Source of the DNA: Anagrus nilaparvatae
Taxonomy: Eukaryota > Arthropoda > Insecta > Hymenoptera > Mymaridae
Assembly (NCBI GenBank): GCA_022575985.1
Contig: JAKSXM010000007.1
Span: forward strand, 56,388,501-56,452,500
Reading direction: 5' to 3'
Length of the DNA stretch: 64,000 nt
This document shows positions 12,301 to 24,290 of this stretch, piece after piece (position 1 is the stretch's first letter; every line of letters begins with the position of its first letter). The notes beneath the pieces are model-generated. The model saw only the letters and a list, made by a program, of their open reading frames with translations. It searched no databases and was not told the DNA's origin. The translations under genes and the position numbers were made by a program.

Positions 12301-15300
12301 TTTGACAAATTAAGTATTTTAATATTTCATGTATAACTTGACACCCTTTTCTTAATTATTTAAGAATCTTGTGACCTTAATCTTAGGCACAGTCTTTGTT
12401 TTAATGAAAAATTACGATACTTTTTCAGAATGTAAAATTTTCTTTTTTTTTTTTTCGTCAATTTGTCATTCGAGATAAAGAAAATCACGTTAATTTTTTT
12501 TCTAATTCTTACACAAAAATTACTTTTTTTTTTTTATGAGAACCTTGGAAAATTTTTTATAATCATAGAACTTTTAATCCTAAACAATTATTTATACTCT
12601 TCCTACACTGCATAATAATTTTTTTAATTTCATATGTTTAAAATGAAAAGGTATAGAATTTTCGAAATAATATCATTGTAAAAATATAAAACGTGAAGAA
12701 TCTACTTCAAAATTAAAGAATTATACAAATTACTCCCACGATTTTTTATATCCGTTTTTTTTTGTTTCTTTCTTGTTTATATTTTTTTAAAACTATATAG
12801 TTTACTTTTTTATGCATGGATTTTATTTACTCTTTTCATGGGTAATTTTATTTTTTAATTTATGCTTTTGTGAGTATTATTTTTCTAGATTAAATGCTTA
12901 GAATTTATAGTTTGGGAAATTCTGCTTTTTATTGTTGTTAATTGTAGTTTAGGTAAATACTGCTGCTGTAAGATTTTTTATATTTTTAAGTTGAGGTAAA
13001 ACACCTCAAAGGTGCTGGATGACTTCGGATGTTTTATAGATTGATTTGAAGTTTTTTGAATTTTTTCAGTTTCTTTTAGCAGTAAATTTATAAAACGGAC
13101 TAAATGCAACATAAAAATATTTTCAATAGGTTGACTTTAAAAAAATTTCGTAGAAATGCACCAAGGCGCCGGAAAATCATAAATCGTGAGCCGATAGGCT
13201 AATTAAATTTTCTCAGGAGTCTCCTAAGCCAAAATATTCAAACTGGTGCTAAAGCATCTAAGATGTTTATATTTGCTAATCTTTTTAACCATGCATATTA
13301 ATATTTTCTAAAAAACTATAAAAACTTAAAAAAGTGTAAATTGTCCAACGGGCTAATTTTTCCTCGCGTATAAATTGCTCGAAAAAATAAATTAAATTCA
13401 TCTCGCATAAATTTTTAATCAAGTAAATTCTAATAGAAATCTAGCACAAATCTTTGACAAACCGTTACTTATCATCAACTATTTTAATTTCTCAAAAAAA
13501 AAAAAACTAGCGAGGACCTAAAAATTAAAAATACAGTTTGCACATAAGTATGTTACGCAGTTAATAAATTAAAAACTTTTGATTTTTATTTTCTACCTAT
13601 AGCATAAATATCTATAAAATTATGTCAATGATAATTAGTCAAGATAATCTTGAAAAACTCTATAAAATAAATCGATAAAAATATTTATACGAAAAGAAGT
13701 TTATTAGTGTCACTATTAATTAATGTCTGATTTTCCATATACAACTTTTATTTTAACGGTTTTTTTTATTAATGAAAAAAATTTTTTAATTTTTTGATAA
13801 GAAATTTCTGCACTTGTTACATAAACAACTATTTTATAATCTATAAATCTTAATTAAAAAAAAGTACAAAGAATAGAATAATAACAATTTAAATCAAAGT
13901 TCATATTTACTACTACACATATAACACCTGCTGTAAAATAAAAAAATAAATACAGAAGAAACAGTTGTTATAAGGTTATTACGTAACAGAACTTCCGCAA
14001 CATTGCGTGTTAATTATCCATGCTTTTATTTATTTATTATTATTATTATCGTTATTAAAAATAATAAAAAAAATATTTTTTATTTAATTTAATAAGATAT
14101 TACAGACTGTCTTTGTGGTTATTAATTTTATTAAAAAAATTTATATGTGGTCGAATATACGCACAAGTGTTCCGTTAGACGCGCGAGTTTTTAAAATAAA
14201 TAAAAAAAAAAACATTGTGTTCGACATAATTGACCTTATTTATATATCATATTATCAATCGCATTTATGTATGCAAAACTCGTTCGTCCATATAAAATAT
14301 TTATAAATAATTTTTATGTAAGGAAAGTGTGTTATTAAACATTTTGTCCATGTGTGTGTATTTAATTTTCATTGATTATAATATCAAGTTTTTAATTTTA
14401 TATATTATGCAAATTTTATATCACTTTTAAATTTTATACTGTAAATATAAATTTTCTTAGCTTTATTATATTTGTGATTTAGGTAGAGTTTATGAAATTG
14501 GGGAATTAGATTAACGCCAAAATTAAGATTTATAAAATGAGTTATATTAAGTAAAAAAATTTTTACGTAATTTTGGGTTTTCAATCTTAAAATGTAAAGT
14601 TAACTTCGGTTCATGGAAGCTTGGCTGCTCATTGAATCAAATACAATTAACCAAGCGAATCTTTTAAATTAGAATAAAATAAAAATTCTTCGAAAATTCA
14701 AGCTAATTTATTCAATTAAATTCTAAGGAATTTTAGCAAAATCAAATCAACCTGCCAATGTCCGTAAATTCAAATTTATTCACAATATAAATTTCTGTTC
14801 CCACTTTAGAAATTTAAAAAAAAAAGCTTACATGCTTTGGATTTACGTGATTGCTAATGAAAATTCCTTCGTGCTCCAGCCAGCTAAAGTTTCTCTTAGC
14901 ACGTCTCCCGATACAAATTTTTTGCAACACAGGATGATACTAATTTCTTACTCATAAAAAAAGTTAATTAAATTCTTAGTTTTTATTTTAAAACCAATCA
15001 AGAAAAATCAATCACTACCAGTTTGAAATAATTAATGCTAATTTTCAACAACAAAAAAAAGTTGTTAGCCGCACGCCCCTACTCTCCAACCTATTACATA
15101 AAACTTTATATGTAAGATAAATATAAGGGTTTGCATTTTGTGTGCGGTTTTTGTATGACTTCATTTTTTGTTTCGTTGCTTGTATAAATATAATAAAGTT
15201 TCTCTTTCTATATACACGTAAATTATGTCATTCAGGGAAGAAATAAAAAAAAGGAGTTAAAAATACAAAGGGATACCGCATTAAATACAATGAAAATTGT

Positions 15301-15519
15301 GAAAAATGAAAAAAAAAAAAGAGAGAAACTGCCCTATACACATTAAAATAAAAGAAGCCAAAGCTTTTTTTCTATTTGTCAATGTTTAAAAAAAAGAATT
15401 ATTTTTATTTCATTTGCTTGGCTTTTGTCTTTATTTATAGAAGAATATTTATATGCATTAAACATTTATCCAAATATATAACCTTTTGAAAAAAAAGGGA
15501 TTTTTCTTGATATTCTCTA

Positions 15520-15536
15520 TGTGTGTGTGTGTGTGT
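15520..15536. repeat. (TG)n microsatellite
   Basis: Uninterrupted TG dinucleotides of 17 bases. Confidence 0.9.
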
Positions 15537-16826
15537 ATTTTTACGACTTTAAAACTAAAAAAAAAGAAAACGTGATGGGCATATATCCTTGAGTTTATAA
15601 AAAACTTGACCGTCGCTTTTGTGGTCTTATTCCTTTTCTCTTTCTCTTCGAATACAGTTTTTCTCTTATCAATTCGTATATAAAAGTTGAAACTTTAAAT
15701 CCTTCGGAAGTCGATTTTTTTAAAACAAAAAAAGGTAGATACGTGCGGATAAGTTTTTACTTTTTTCAACTATATTATGGTTTTAGGATACACACCAAGT
15801 GTTAGATGTCGTAACTACAAGTCGCGTTTTAGTCGTTATATATAGAAAAGTTTATTGAGTTTAATGCTTTTTTTTTTTATATTTACGAGAAAGTAATAAA
15901 ATAGCTAATTTTTTTTTTCTTGGAATTTCTGTTGTTGAATATTAAGTGAAATAAAAGTATAACAATGGACTTTTGATTAGAGCTTTTTTTTTTTCTTTTT
16001 GTTTGGAAATAATTTGTATTGGTTTTTCTGTTATTTGTCATGAATTAACTCTGCGCTTTTTCTAAAGTTTCAAAGAAATTACTAAGTTTTTTTAAGAGAA
16101 TTTAACAGTTAAATAGAAATACTTAAGTTTTTATATTGAAAAGTTTGTTGATAATGTAAATTTTGTTTAAAGTTTTAGTTAAAAAGAAAATTTTTATAAT
16201 TCCATGACGCGAATCTTCAAAAATCTTAATTATTTCACATAAAGATAAAAATTGTAGCGTGACTAAGCAGTTAAAATAAAGAATAATGCATAATATGATA
16301 TGCAAAAAAAGTAATAATATTCTCGAGGATTGAATCATTATTAATATTTAAATTATATAGATAGCACTTATATATAACGGTAATACTTAATCAAAAACAC
16401 TCTATTCACTGATTTTTCTCATTTTATTTAATGTTCATTTTTTCAAAATAACTTTTTTTTATCTATTTTTATGTAATAATAAAATCTTATTTGCATAATT
16501 TTTATGTTTTTTAAATCTTTGTTGTGTGTGGAGGATTTAATCTGTCCTTTCTTGACTTTTCAATTATGTTATTTATTTGTTGTCAGGTTTATAGCTGATG
16601 TCTTTATTTTTTGTAATTTTTTTTTTGGTGGAAAATGATTGACGCTGTGGGAAATGATTTTTTTTCAAGAATGATTAATCGTCTTAAATTTGCAAAAATA
16701 ATGCAATATTTGGAAATAATTAGGGTACTAAACTTTTCCAAGTATCAATTACATAAATTTAAAAAAAATATTTTGCAGATTTTTGAATGTATTTTACAAT
16801 TTTCACACGAAAAAAAAGAATAGTAA

Positions 16827-17035
16827 AATTAACTTCAAAGAATTTAGTAAACAAAAATTAATGAATGTTGGTAAATATAACCAAAAAATTAGTAAATTTT
16901 ACTAAAAAAATTGAGGTTTTAGTTTTATAAACAAATTTTATTAGTAAATTTTACTAATAATTTATAGTGACTTAACCAAACTGAATTTAGTAAACAAAAT
17001 CGTAGTTTTAGTTATATTTACTAATTTTTTGTATG
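16827..17035. repeat. Cluster of AGTAAATTTTACTAA palindromes
   Basis: Two near-identical palindromic motifs (TTAGTAAATTTTACTAA) occur at about 16889-16905 and 16939-16955. They are flanked by further TTTAGTAAACAAAA and TAGTTATATTTACTAA units in both orientations. It looks like a small composite palindromic repeat in intron 1. Confidence 0.4.
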
Positions 17036-17365
17036 CGTGCATAAATTTTTCGGACAGAAAACAAAACTAGAATTTAGAGGCCTTGAAATCTTTATCTAGC
17101 CCAAGAAAAATCCGGTTTACAACTAATTAAATTTCTGTTAAACTAATTATTTCAAAAAAATACCATTAATATTAGCACATTTTTTAATTTGTCTTCATCA
17201 ATTTAACTCGTATAAAAGCACTTGATCCATCAATTAAAGTAATTTGTACCCTATAATCGTATTCATAATTTATTATCGATTTTTATCACTTCATCCACAC
17301 CTGAGGCAAATCAAAAAAACAAACAAACGACATTAATACATAAAAAAGTCAATTTAAATAATTTT

Positions 17366-17368
<3 letters not shown>

Positions 17369-17396
<28 letters not shown>
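17369..17396. repeat. (AC)n microsatellite, 14 units
   Basis: Uninterrupted AC dinucleotides over 28 bases. Confidence 0.95.
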
Positions 17397-20300
17397 TTAT
17401 TTAAATAACTTAAAGGCGCCCAAGAGTACATAACTCTTAACGTCAAAAGAGTCTAATATCTTAAAGTTAAAATCTTAATAATCTTTGGACACCATTTTTT
17501 TTTATTTTTTAATACTGAAAGTAACAAAATGCAATTATTAATCAGCTAGAAACATCTTAATTAACTTTTTAAAGTGTATCTTATTATTCATTCATCTAAT
17601 TAACTTGATAATAATTTATTTTAAGTAATAAAAAAAATTATAATTGATACTATAAAATTAATCATTTTTTTCTAAAAAAAAAATCTTTAAATATGTCTTC
17701 TTCTACTTCTTCTTCAATTTCATTTTAAATATAAAGGCGGTAAAGTTCATAGAGTGCTTTTTTTTAGATTAAAAGAGATTTTTTTAAAATAGAAATTCAG
17801 TGTTTCTTTATTAAACCTAGACGTGTTTGTGATAACAAGTCGTGTTTTCATCACGTTTTTTTTTTTGAAAAATGTTGTCTTAAAAGTCATATTTACAAGT
17901 TGAGTAATAATATTTATTAATCCGAAGAGAGTGAAAAAGGGAAAGGTGAAATAATATTATTATTTTAGCAGACTTGCTACAGGTAAGCTACTCGTCCGCG
18001 AAAAAAATTTAGATTAGTTACGGTTCGGTGATTTCTTGACATTTGATTTCCTTATTCTATGTTCTTTCTATAAATTATTTTTTTTATAAACAATTATTTC
18101 ATTCTTATCTATAAAAAAATTTTCAAACTTTACCGGTTAAAATCGATCGATTAATCGATTAAATAAAAAAAAATTTATTTCTGACTTTTATTTCCGCATT
18201 CTTTGTTTACACCTTTATTTTTATTTCATTGACTACTGTTTTTTTTTTAAATATAAACCGCGTGCGCTCGTGCGTTGATCTTAAACTCTGATTTGCACTC
18301 AAGTATGACCATTTAACTTCTACTCCCGTCAAATTTAATTCCGATCCAATAAAAAAATTAATTTAAAATAGATAAAAAAAAAAATGAATTTTTTATTATC
18401 CGATATAAAACAATAAGGTTATAAAAATGCTGAATAAAATTAATAGAACCAAAGCGAGCCCACCTATAAACCCGATCGATAAACAAGTACAAAGTTAATT
18501 AGAATCGGCTTCTGCCTTTATAAGCTAAGAGAGAAGATTTTTATTTTTTCCTTTTTTTATTTTACGAGACAATTAAATATTACCACTTTGTTTGCCATTC
18601 AATCTGGACTTTGTAGGATGGAGAGTTTCGAGGCGGATGTTTATTGTATGTTTAACTTTGTTATATATTGTTTAAGTAGTATAAAGTTAATTTTATCGAT
18701 CTTTGATAATTTAATTAAAAGTGTATTATGTTGTTTATAGAAGAATATTTATATCGATTAAATAATAAGCTTTGTGCTATTTAATAACACCTTCAACTTA
18801 ATTAATAAGCTTTGAGAAATTTATTATTTTTTAAGAAATATTCATAATTATCGAAGCTGATTAGACTGAAGATTCATACTAGAACATTTTTAAAATAAAT
18901 ATTTTTTTGTGCTTGCGTGTGGTTCGTTCGTGTCGAATTTGATCATTTGAATAGAAAATTTAGAAAATTCTATATATTGGTGAAAGAATCATTTTAGCCA
19001 AAAATAATTTAAAAAATTTAATTCCTTATTTCGCTTGTAAATTTTGTAGAATATCAGTAAAAAATGGTCATTAACCCTTTGATGACGTAAGTTGTAAGCA
19101 TGAGATATTTTTCATTTTTGTAATTTTTAGAGCAATAAGGAAGTAGATATAAAAGAACTAAAGCTATTTTTGGAGTTGGATGGTATGTAGTTTTGCAAAA
19201 AAGTGAATCTTAAAACTTATTTTTTCTAAACCTATTCCGAGATATTTAGACATTTAAGAAAAATTGTTGTTTCTTTGACTTGCAAAAGGTACAAAAAGCT
19301 TAACAAAACTCATCTTTTTAATTGAAAAAGTCTTCATTTTTAAAATGGATTGATCTTAAATTCGTCTTAAATTTTAAAATATAAAAATCCAAATTACAAA
19401 TCTGAATGAAAAATACCATAGATCTTAATTCCTCGACGATAAAAAATAAAAAAATGCCAACTTCTATAAATAAACATAATAACTCTTTAAACGATTGCAT
19501 ATCAGTTAAGTTTTCAACATGCTTAAACTTGCTATTAATATGAAAACCTGTCTATAAATTAAAAGGATCGTATTATTAAATCAATTAAATACCGACGATA
19601 TGAAAATACAAAACTTGTTTTTACAAGTGTTAAATTACAAATAAATCATATTTGTTTAATTTGTCGAAAAAAAAAATGATAATAAAATATTTTCTCGATT
19701 ATTATTATTATTATTAACTTTCTCTCTAAATAGTTAAATAAATATCAAATGTAGAATATAAGTAAGTTAAATGACTACTACTTAAAGGTGTATATATAAC
19801 GGGTGCATATATAGGTAAAAAATGATTCCTATCTAAAAATGCATATAATCGTGACCGCGAAACGAGACTGTCCTCTCTTGTCTCACGTTCTACAATGGTT
19901 AATATTACATTATAATAAGAGAATGGGCCCTCTCTTTATAATCGTAACGGGTTTATATTTCATATAGGATCTTTTTCATTTTTTTTTTCTTTTCTCTAGA
20001 TTTTTTTAATGTCACATATACATGCATCCACCTTGCATAGTTTATTAATTATATATACCCCGGAAGATTCAATTAGTGCTTGTGCATCTTTTTTTTTTCT
20101 CATTATGAATTATTCATATATGTAAGTGTTAGTAGCTAGCAGTTATTATTATTAGATCGTTTCGAAGAAAAATTTACTCATCCTATTATTACATACCAAC
20201 GCATAGTTTTCCGCTAAACCTTTTTTTTTTTTTTTTCTTTTCTCATACGGTTTCCTTCTGTGCATGCTGCAGCTATATTTAATAACGTTATGTAATAGAT

Positions 20301-20796
20301 GGCTTTTATCAATTCTCTGATTTATTAGATTTGATAAATTTCTTTCCGCATTTTTTTTTTTTAATCGAATTATTGTACTGTTTTGTTGTTTTAACTCATT
20401 TGGGCAGAATCCAAAAATTTCATGTGCAGCTTTGACTACTTTTTAAAAAAGTTTTTGTTTTGGGTATGAAGATGCAGTTAACTAATTATTTAAAAAAACT
20501 TTCTTTACTAAACTTGGACGAAAATTTAAAGTAAATTGTGTTTTTTAATTAATTTTTTGCAAAATTTTGAATTAATAACCAACTGCAGATACTAAATTTT
20601 TTTGACACTGAATTAATGACAACCTTACAAGTCCATTTTGAAATAAATATTCCCAAATCTTATGAATTTATCAATTTATTTTTAAAAAGTTAATTTAAGT
20701 TGAAAAAAGTTTTTTTAAATGTCTTTCTTTTAGAAATTTTTTAACACTGGCAAATTCATTCATAACACGAAAGACGGTAAACTGTTACAAACGCGA

Positions 20797-20850
20797 GAAT
20801 CCAACGAAGCCTTATTGTTCAAGTAAGTGAATAATAAGCACGAAGATTCC
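20797..20850. repeat. Short stem-loop in intron 1
   Basis: CTTATTGTTCA pairs with TGAATAATAAG across a six-base loop (11 pairs including one G-U). After an internal loop the outer GAATC pairs with GATTC. It lies in a patch of higher complexity. It is short for a pre-miRNA. Confidence 0.3.
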
Positions 20851-21997
20851 GAATAAGACTTTACACTCACGATTTAGATCGGCAAAACTTAATGTTTATT
20901 GTAAACAACGAATTATATACAAAATCTTTTCTTATTTCAAGGAAATTTTATGATAGCCGAAAATGAAAAGTTATTGATCAATATTATAAATTTTTCCAGT
21001 GTAATTGCTAATTAAAAAGAACATAATTTAATATTTTAAGATAAAAATGTGTAAGACCGTATTACGAAACTGCTGATTTTATTTTTAAGTATGCATAGTT
21101 TGTAAAATATTAGCAAAATTCTTACAAAACCAAAAATTTTTAATTTTTAAAATGTTCATTTTCTCGAATTATTGAGTAAAACTCAAGCCAAAATTTAAGT
21201 AGCATTTTCTCTAACTATAACCTTTCCTGAACTATTGCATAATCATCTTTTATAATAATCATATCTGTTAAATATTTTCTATTGTAGCTGGAGGTAATCG
21301 ACATTAGAGTTACGACTACCTTGCAAAATAATCTTCAATTACACCAAAATATCTAATCTGATTATGTTCTCTAATAGCAATCTGCTTGACAATTCAAATG
21401 AAATTTATAAGTTGAATATAATTTGATTGTGCTTTTTTGACAGAGTTATTGGGTCGCTCTAAATCGCATTAAACTTATTAATTTACCTAAGCTTAGAATG
21501 TACAAGAATTTACACTAAAGTAACTTCTAAAAATGAATGAAAATTTAAGTTAATTTACTGAAGTATGGTAAACTTAAAAATTTTTTTCGTAAAACTGCAG
21601 TAATTTGTCGTAAAGTTACGAACAATTAGATTATTTTAAAATTACGAAAATTGCAAACTTTTATATATTTCTTACGAAAAACTGCACAAATAAAAAATTT
21701 CTGATATTAAAATAAGTTTTTTTTGGCCAAATTCTTTGAGAAAATTTTTTACCTTAGAGACGAGAACGTTAAATTTTTATTGTTTGTGAAAATAAATTTT
21801 TTTTTTCTATAATAAAAATTTATAAAATCTAATGAACTTTTCCTTCGACAATAAAAAATAATAAGAAAAGTACATGCAATAAAAATTAAATAAAAAAAAA
21901 AATTGTTAAAAGTTATTATTACATATTTTATGGGTTCGTTTGCTCGTAAAAACCAAATATAAAAATAAAAGTAAATAAAAGGAAAATAAAGTCTTAC

Positions 21998-22382
21998 CTG
22001 GATTATCATCAGCATTCGAACTAAAAAGCACACAAAGTCCAGTTTCATAATTAACAGATTGGCAAGAATCATTAGCTTGACATGTTTCTAAACATTCGGT
22101 TAACATTAAACTACCAGGTATCGATTCAATTAAATTTTTAGGCGCCGAATAAACATAACCAGTTATCAATTCAAAACCAATCATATCTGTTTCACAATCT
22201 TCGTTATTATTATTCGATGATAATTGACTCGATGGTGATGATGCATAATCAGCATCGGATACTAAATTTTGTGCTTCTGGTATACCAGCACTTTCGCAAC
22301 TTATTATAAATATAAATGATAACCATAATAAAAGCCTGCTTATCATCAGCACTGTTACACGTAAAGATATTGCTTTTTTCAT
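21998..22382 (-). CDS. Coding exon 1 of a PAN-domain (probable PAN/ZP apical matrix) protein: start codon, signal peptide, first part of PAN domain 1
   Basis: The exon gives 128 codons plus one base. Residues 1-30 have basic residues (KK, R) followed by a long hydrophobic stretch (LLLWLSFIFIIS) and small residues, which is a typical signal peptide. A polar Ser/Asn linker (about 35-62) follows. Then PAN/apple domain 1 starts at Cys63, with Cys97, Cys101, Cys107 and Cys117 and the stretch CLETCQANDSCQSVNY typical of the family. The exon ends in CCAG followed by donor GTAAGA (21992-21997), in phase 1. The ATG is supported because an in-frame TAA lies upstream at 22413-22415 with no ATG between. 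Known of the family: insect proteins combining PAN domains with a ZP domain (neo, nyo, mey, tyn, nompA) are secreted or membrane-anchored components of the apical extracellular matrix under the cuticle. The ZP part would lie beyond the left edge, so the paralogue cannot be named. PAN identity is firm; ZP membership is inferred. Confidence 0.9.
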
Positions 22383-22456
22383 TTTTACAACAAAATTATT
22401 TTTTTTTTTACTTTACTAAGCTCTTTTATCGCTCTCTTTTTTAATTACAAATAAAC
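22383..22456 (-). other. Candidate 5'UTR segment directly upstream of the start codon, with a possible splice acceptor
   Basis: On the minus strand AAATTTGTTGCAG ends at 22457 and could be the acceptor of a 5'UTR intron. From there to the ATG there is no other ATG, and an in-frame TAA occurs at 22413-22415. If an upstream non-coding exon is used, donors CAG|GTGCGT (23781-23788) and ACA|GTAAGA (24201-24206) are good matches. The choice is inference; transcript reads would settle it. Confidence 0.4.
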
Positions 22457-23984
22457 CTGCAACAAATTTATATAAGATTAAACTTATCTTTTCTGTGTGT
22501 GTGATTTCGTGCTGGTTATAACAAGATGTATCTTGAAAATCAGTTTTATATACTACTCTGTTTACTTTAGCTTTGATAAAGAAATTTATTTTATTTATTA
22601 AACGTCGTTTCTGGGATGTCCTTGAAAAAATTATACTTTTTACACTTTAATGAAACTTTTTATTCGTGCTCGTTTTTTTTTTCTTTATGTTTGGAAAATT
22701 TTCGATTCTTTGAAATATGCTAATTTGCTATTTTTAACTTCAAAAATTACAAGAATTTTTTTTTTCGATTTATGAATTGGTTTGTTTGGACATTATTTAG
22801 TGTAAATTTTATCGATAAGGAATTCATTGGCCAAAACAGAAAATTAAGGCCCAAAGAAGTTATTTTAGTAAAATAAATTTTCTGAACCTTAATTTACCCT
22901 TTTTGCCAATAAATTCCTCTCTAAAAGTTAGAAAATATTTGTTTTTACAAAATTGCTTTGTGAAAAATATTTTCTATTTTTTTTTTATCAATAATGATGC
23001 AAATTTTTTTATAAATTTTAATTTTGATAAATTTCTTGTTTTTAAGTTAATTTTTAAAAATATGATAATTTTAGCTTCTATTTTACTAAAATTATATCAA
23101 TTTCAACTTGGATGATAAATTGTAAAATGAAGATGATAATAGTAAATTTACAGTATTTTGTTGTAATTTAAATTTTAAATTTAATTTAACAATCAGTTAC
23201 TGAAAATTTAACAAATTTACCAATTTTTCATATTTTCAATTCGACTGAAAATAATTAATTTTATTACTTTACCAATAAAATAGAAAATTTTAATTTTAAA
23301 ATTAATTTAAAATTTCAATTACTTTTAAAATTAGCACCCAATTATTTTTTCTGACATAAAATTTTTTTAATAAGCGTAAAAAGCATTCTTTTTAAATTTT
23401 AACGAACATTTTATTTATCATTAATTTTTTTTCAAACAATAAAAAAATTGTAAAAAAAAAAACGGAATTTTACGGTATTTAAGAGAAAAAAAAATTGTAA
23501 AAAGAAAGAGTTAAATAATAAAATAGTATAAAAAATTAAAATTCAAAGTATAACAAATGGATTTTTTAAAAGAAAAATGAATAAAATTCCTTATTATATG
23601 AGATAATATATCTTGTTACAATACAAAGTATAACGAATTCACTGTCAAGGCGAAAGCGCACCTTACGTCATTGAATGAAAAAAAAAAGAAAAGAAAAAAA
23701 AAATAGTTCAATGCACTTTTTATGTATGAAAATTTTCAAGACACACTCTTGTTATTTTTTAACACAGCAAAAATATGTAATTACGCACCTGTTATTATAT
23801 CATAGACCGAATCTAGTTCTATCTTCTCTATCAATTAATCGCGCACATTAAAAATATTTTTTGCAAAATATCACCACACGAATGTTACATAAAAAAAAAA
23901 AAAAAATTTTTTTTTTGTATTTCACCACTAACTTTTTTTCCTTAACACTTAAATAAATAAAAAATAATAAAAAACAGAAAATAA
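22457..23984 (-). other. Probable 5'UTR intron or upstream non-coding DNA
   Basis: There is no coding signal. It contains the 101 bp hairpin at 22818-22918, short AGTAAATTTAC-like motifs around 23120-23290 and long A and T runs (23690-23705, 23890-23920). If the promoter is at about 24 kb, most of this is a 5'UTR intron. Confidence 0.4.
22818..22918. repeat. 101 bp MITE-like hairpin
   Basis: The ends are inverted copies: AGGAATTCATTGGC at the left, and GCCAATAAATTCCT at the right. Inside, AAAATTAAGG at the left is matched by CCTTAATTT at the right. It has no coding capacity. It lies about 440 bases upstream of the PAN gene's start codon. Confidence 0.6.
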
Positions 23985-24290
23985 TTTCGCGCACCTCGCG
24001 GTGTTGTTGCTCTTGGTTGAGCGAACGACCGAATGAATCTAAAAGTTGAACACAACGAACCGGGACAGAACGGTATACGCATAATAAGAAGAAGGTATCT
24101 TGATGATGGTGGTGTTACTCCTGCTCCTAGAAATAATGCCTACTAGGATCTCCCCCTTCCCCATTTTGAAAAGACAGAAGGGCCCTATAATATTTCCTTC
24201 TCTTACTGTACGTCTCTCGTTCCAGCAAACTAGGAATGCCCACCTATAAGGAGAGTGTACCGACCTCTTTTAACGCATACCTCGATCTGG
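23985..24290 (-). promoter_or_regulatory. Candidate promoter / transcription start region of the PAN-domain gene
   Basis: This is a sharp local rise in G+C and CpG content in otherwise A+T-rich DNA. A dozen or so CpGs fall between about 23988 and 24080, and GC-rich runs follow to 24270. It sits about 1.6-1.9 kb upstream of the start codon on the correct side. The minus strand carries an arthropod Inr-like TCATTC near 24030-24040. Suitable splice donors lie just downstream in the transcript direction. No clear TATA box was found at a fixed distance. The assignment rests on composition and position only. Confidence 0.35.

Larger units (their letters stand above)
2993..21997 (-). other. Intron 1 of the PAN-domain gene (19,005 bases)
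   Basis: The intron is bounded by GTAAGA at its 5' end and TTTTTACAG at its 3' end, read on the minus strand. It lies between two exons whose phases and protein sequence fit exactly. I see no other credible exon on either strand. It contains poly-A/T runs, (TG)n at 15520-15536, (AC)n at 17369-17396, MITE-like elements near 3280-3413 and 9062-9371, AGTAAATTTTACT palindromes near 16.9 kb and a hairpin at 20797-20850. Patches of higher complexity with several CpGs stand out, for example near 9930-10020, 18250-18300, 18900-18950 and 19850-19960. These are where intronic enhancers or conserved non-coding elements could be sought. Confidence 0.85.

Noticed and set aside
21749..22072. 107-codon minus-strand frame overlapping the end of coding exon 1
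   Set aside because: It lies in another frame of exon 1 and continues into the intron; a shadow of the real exon.
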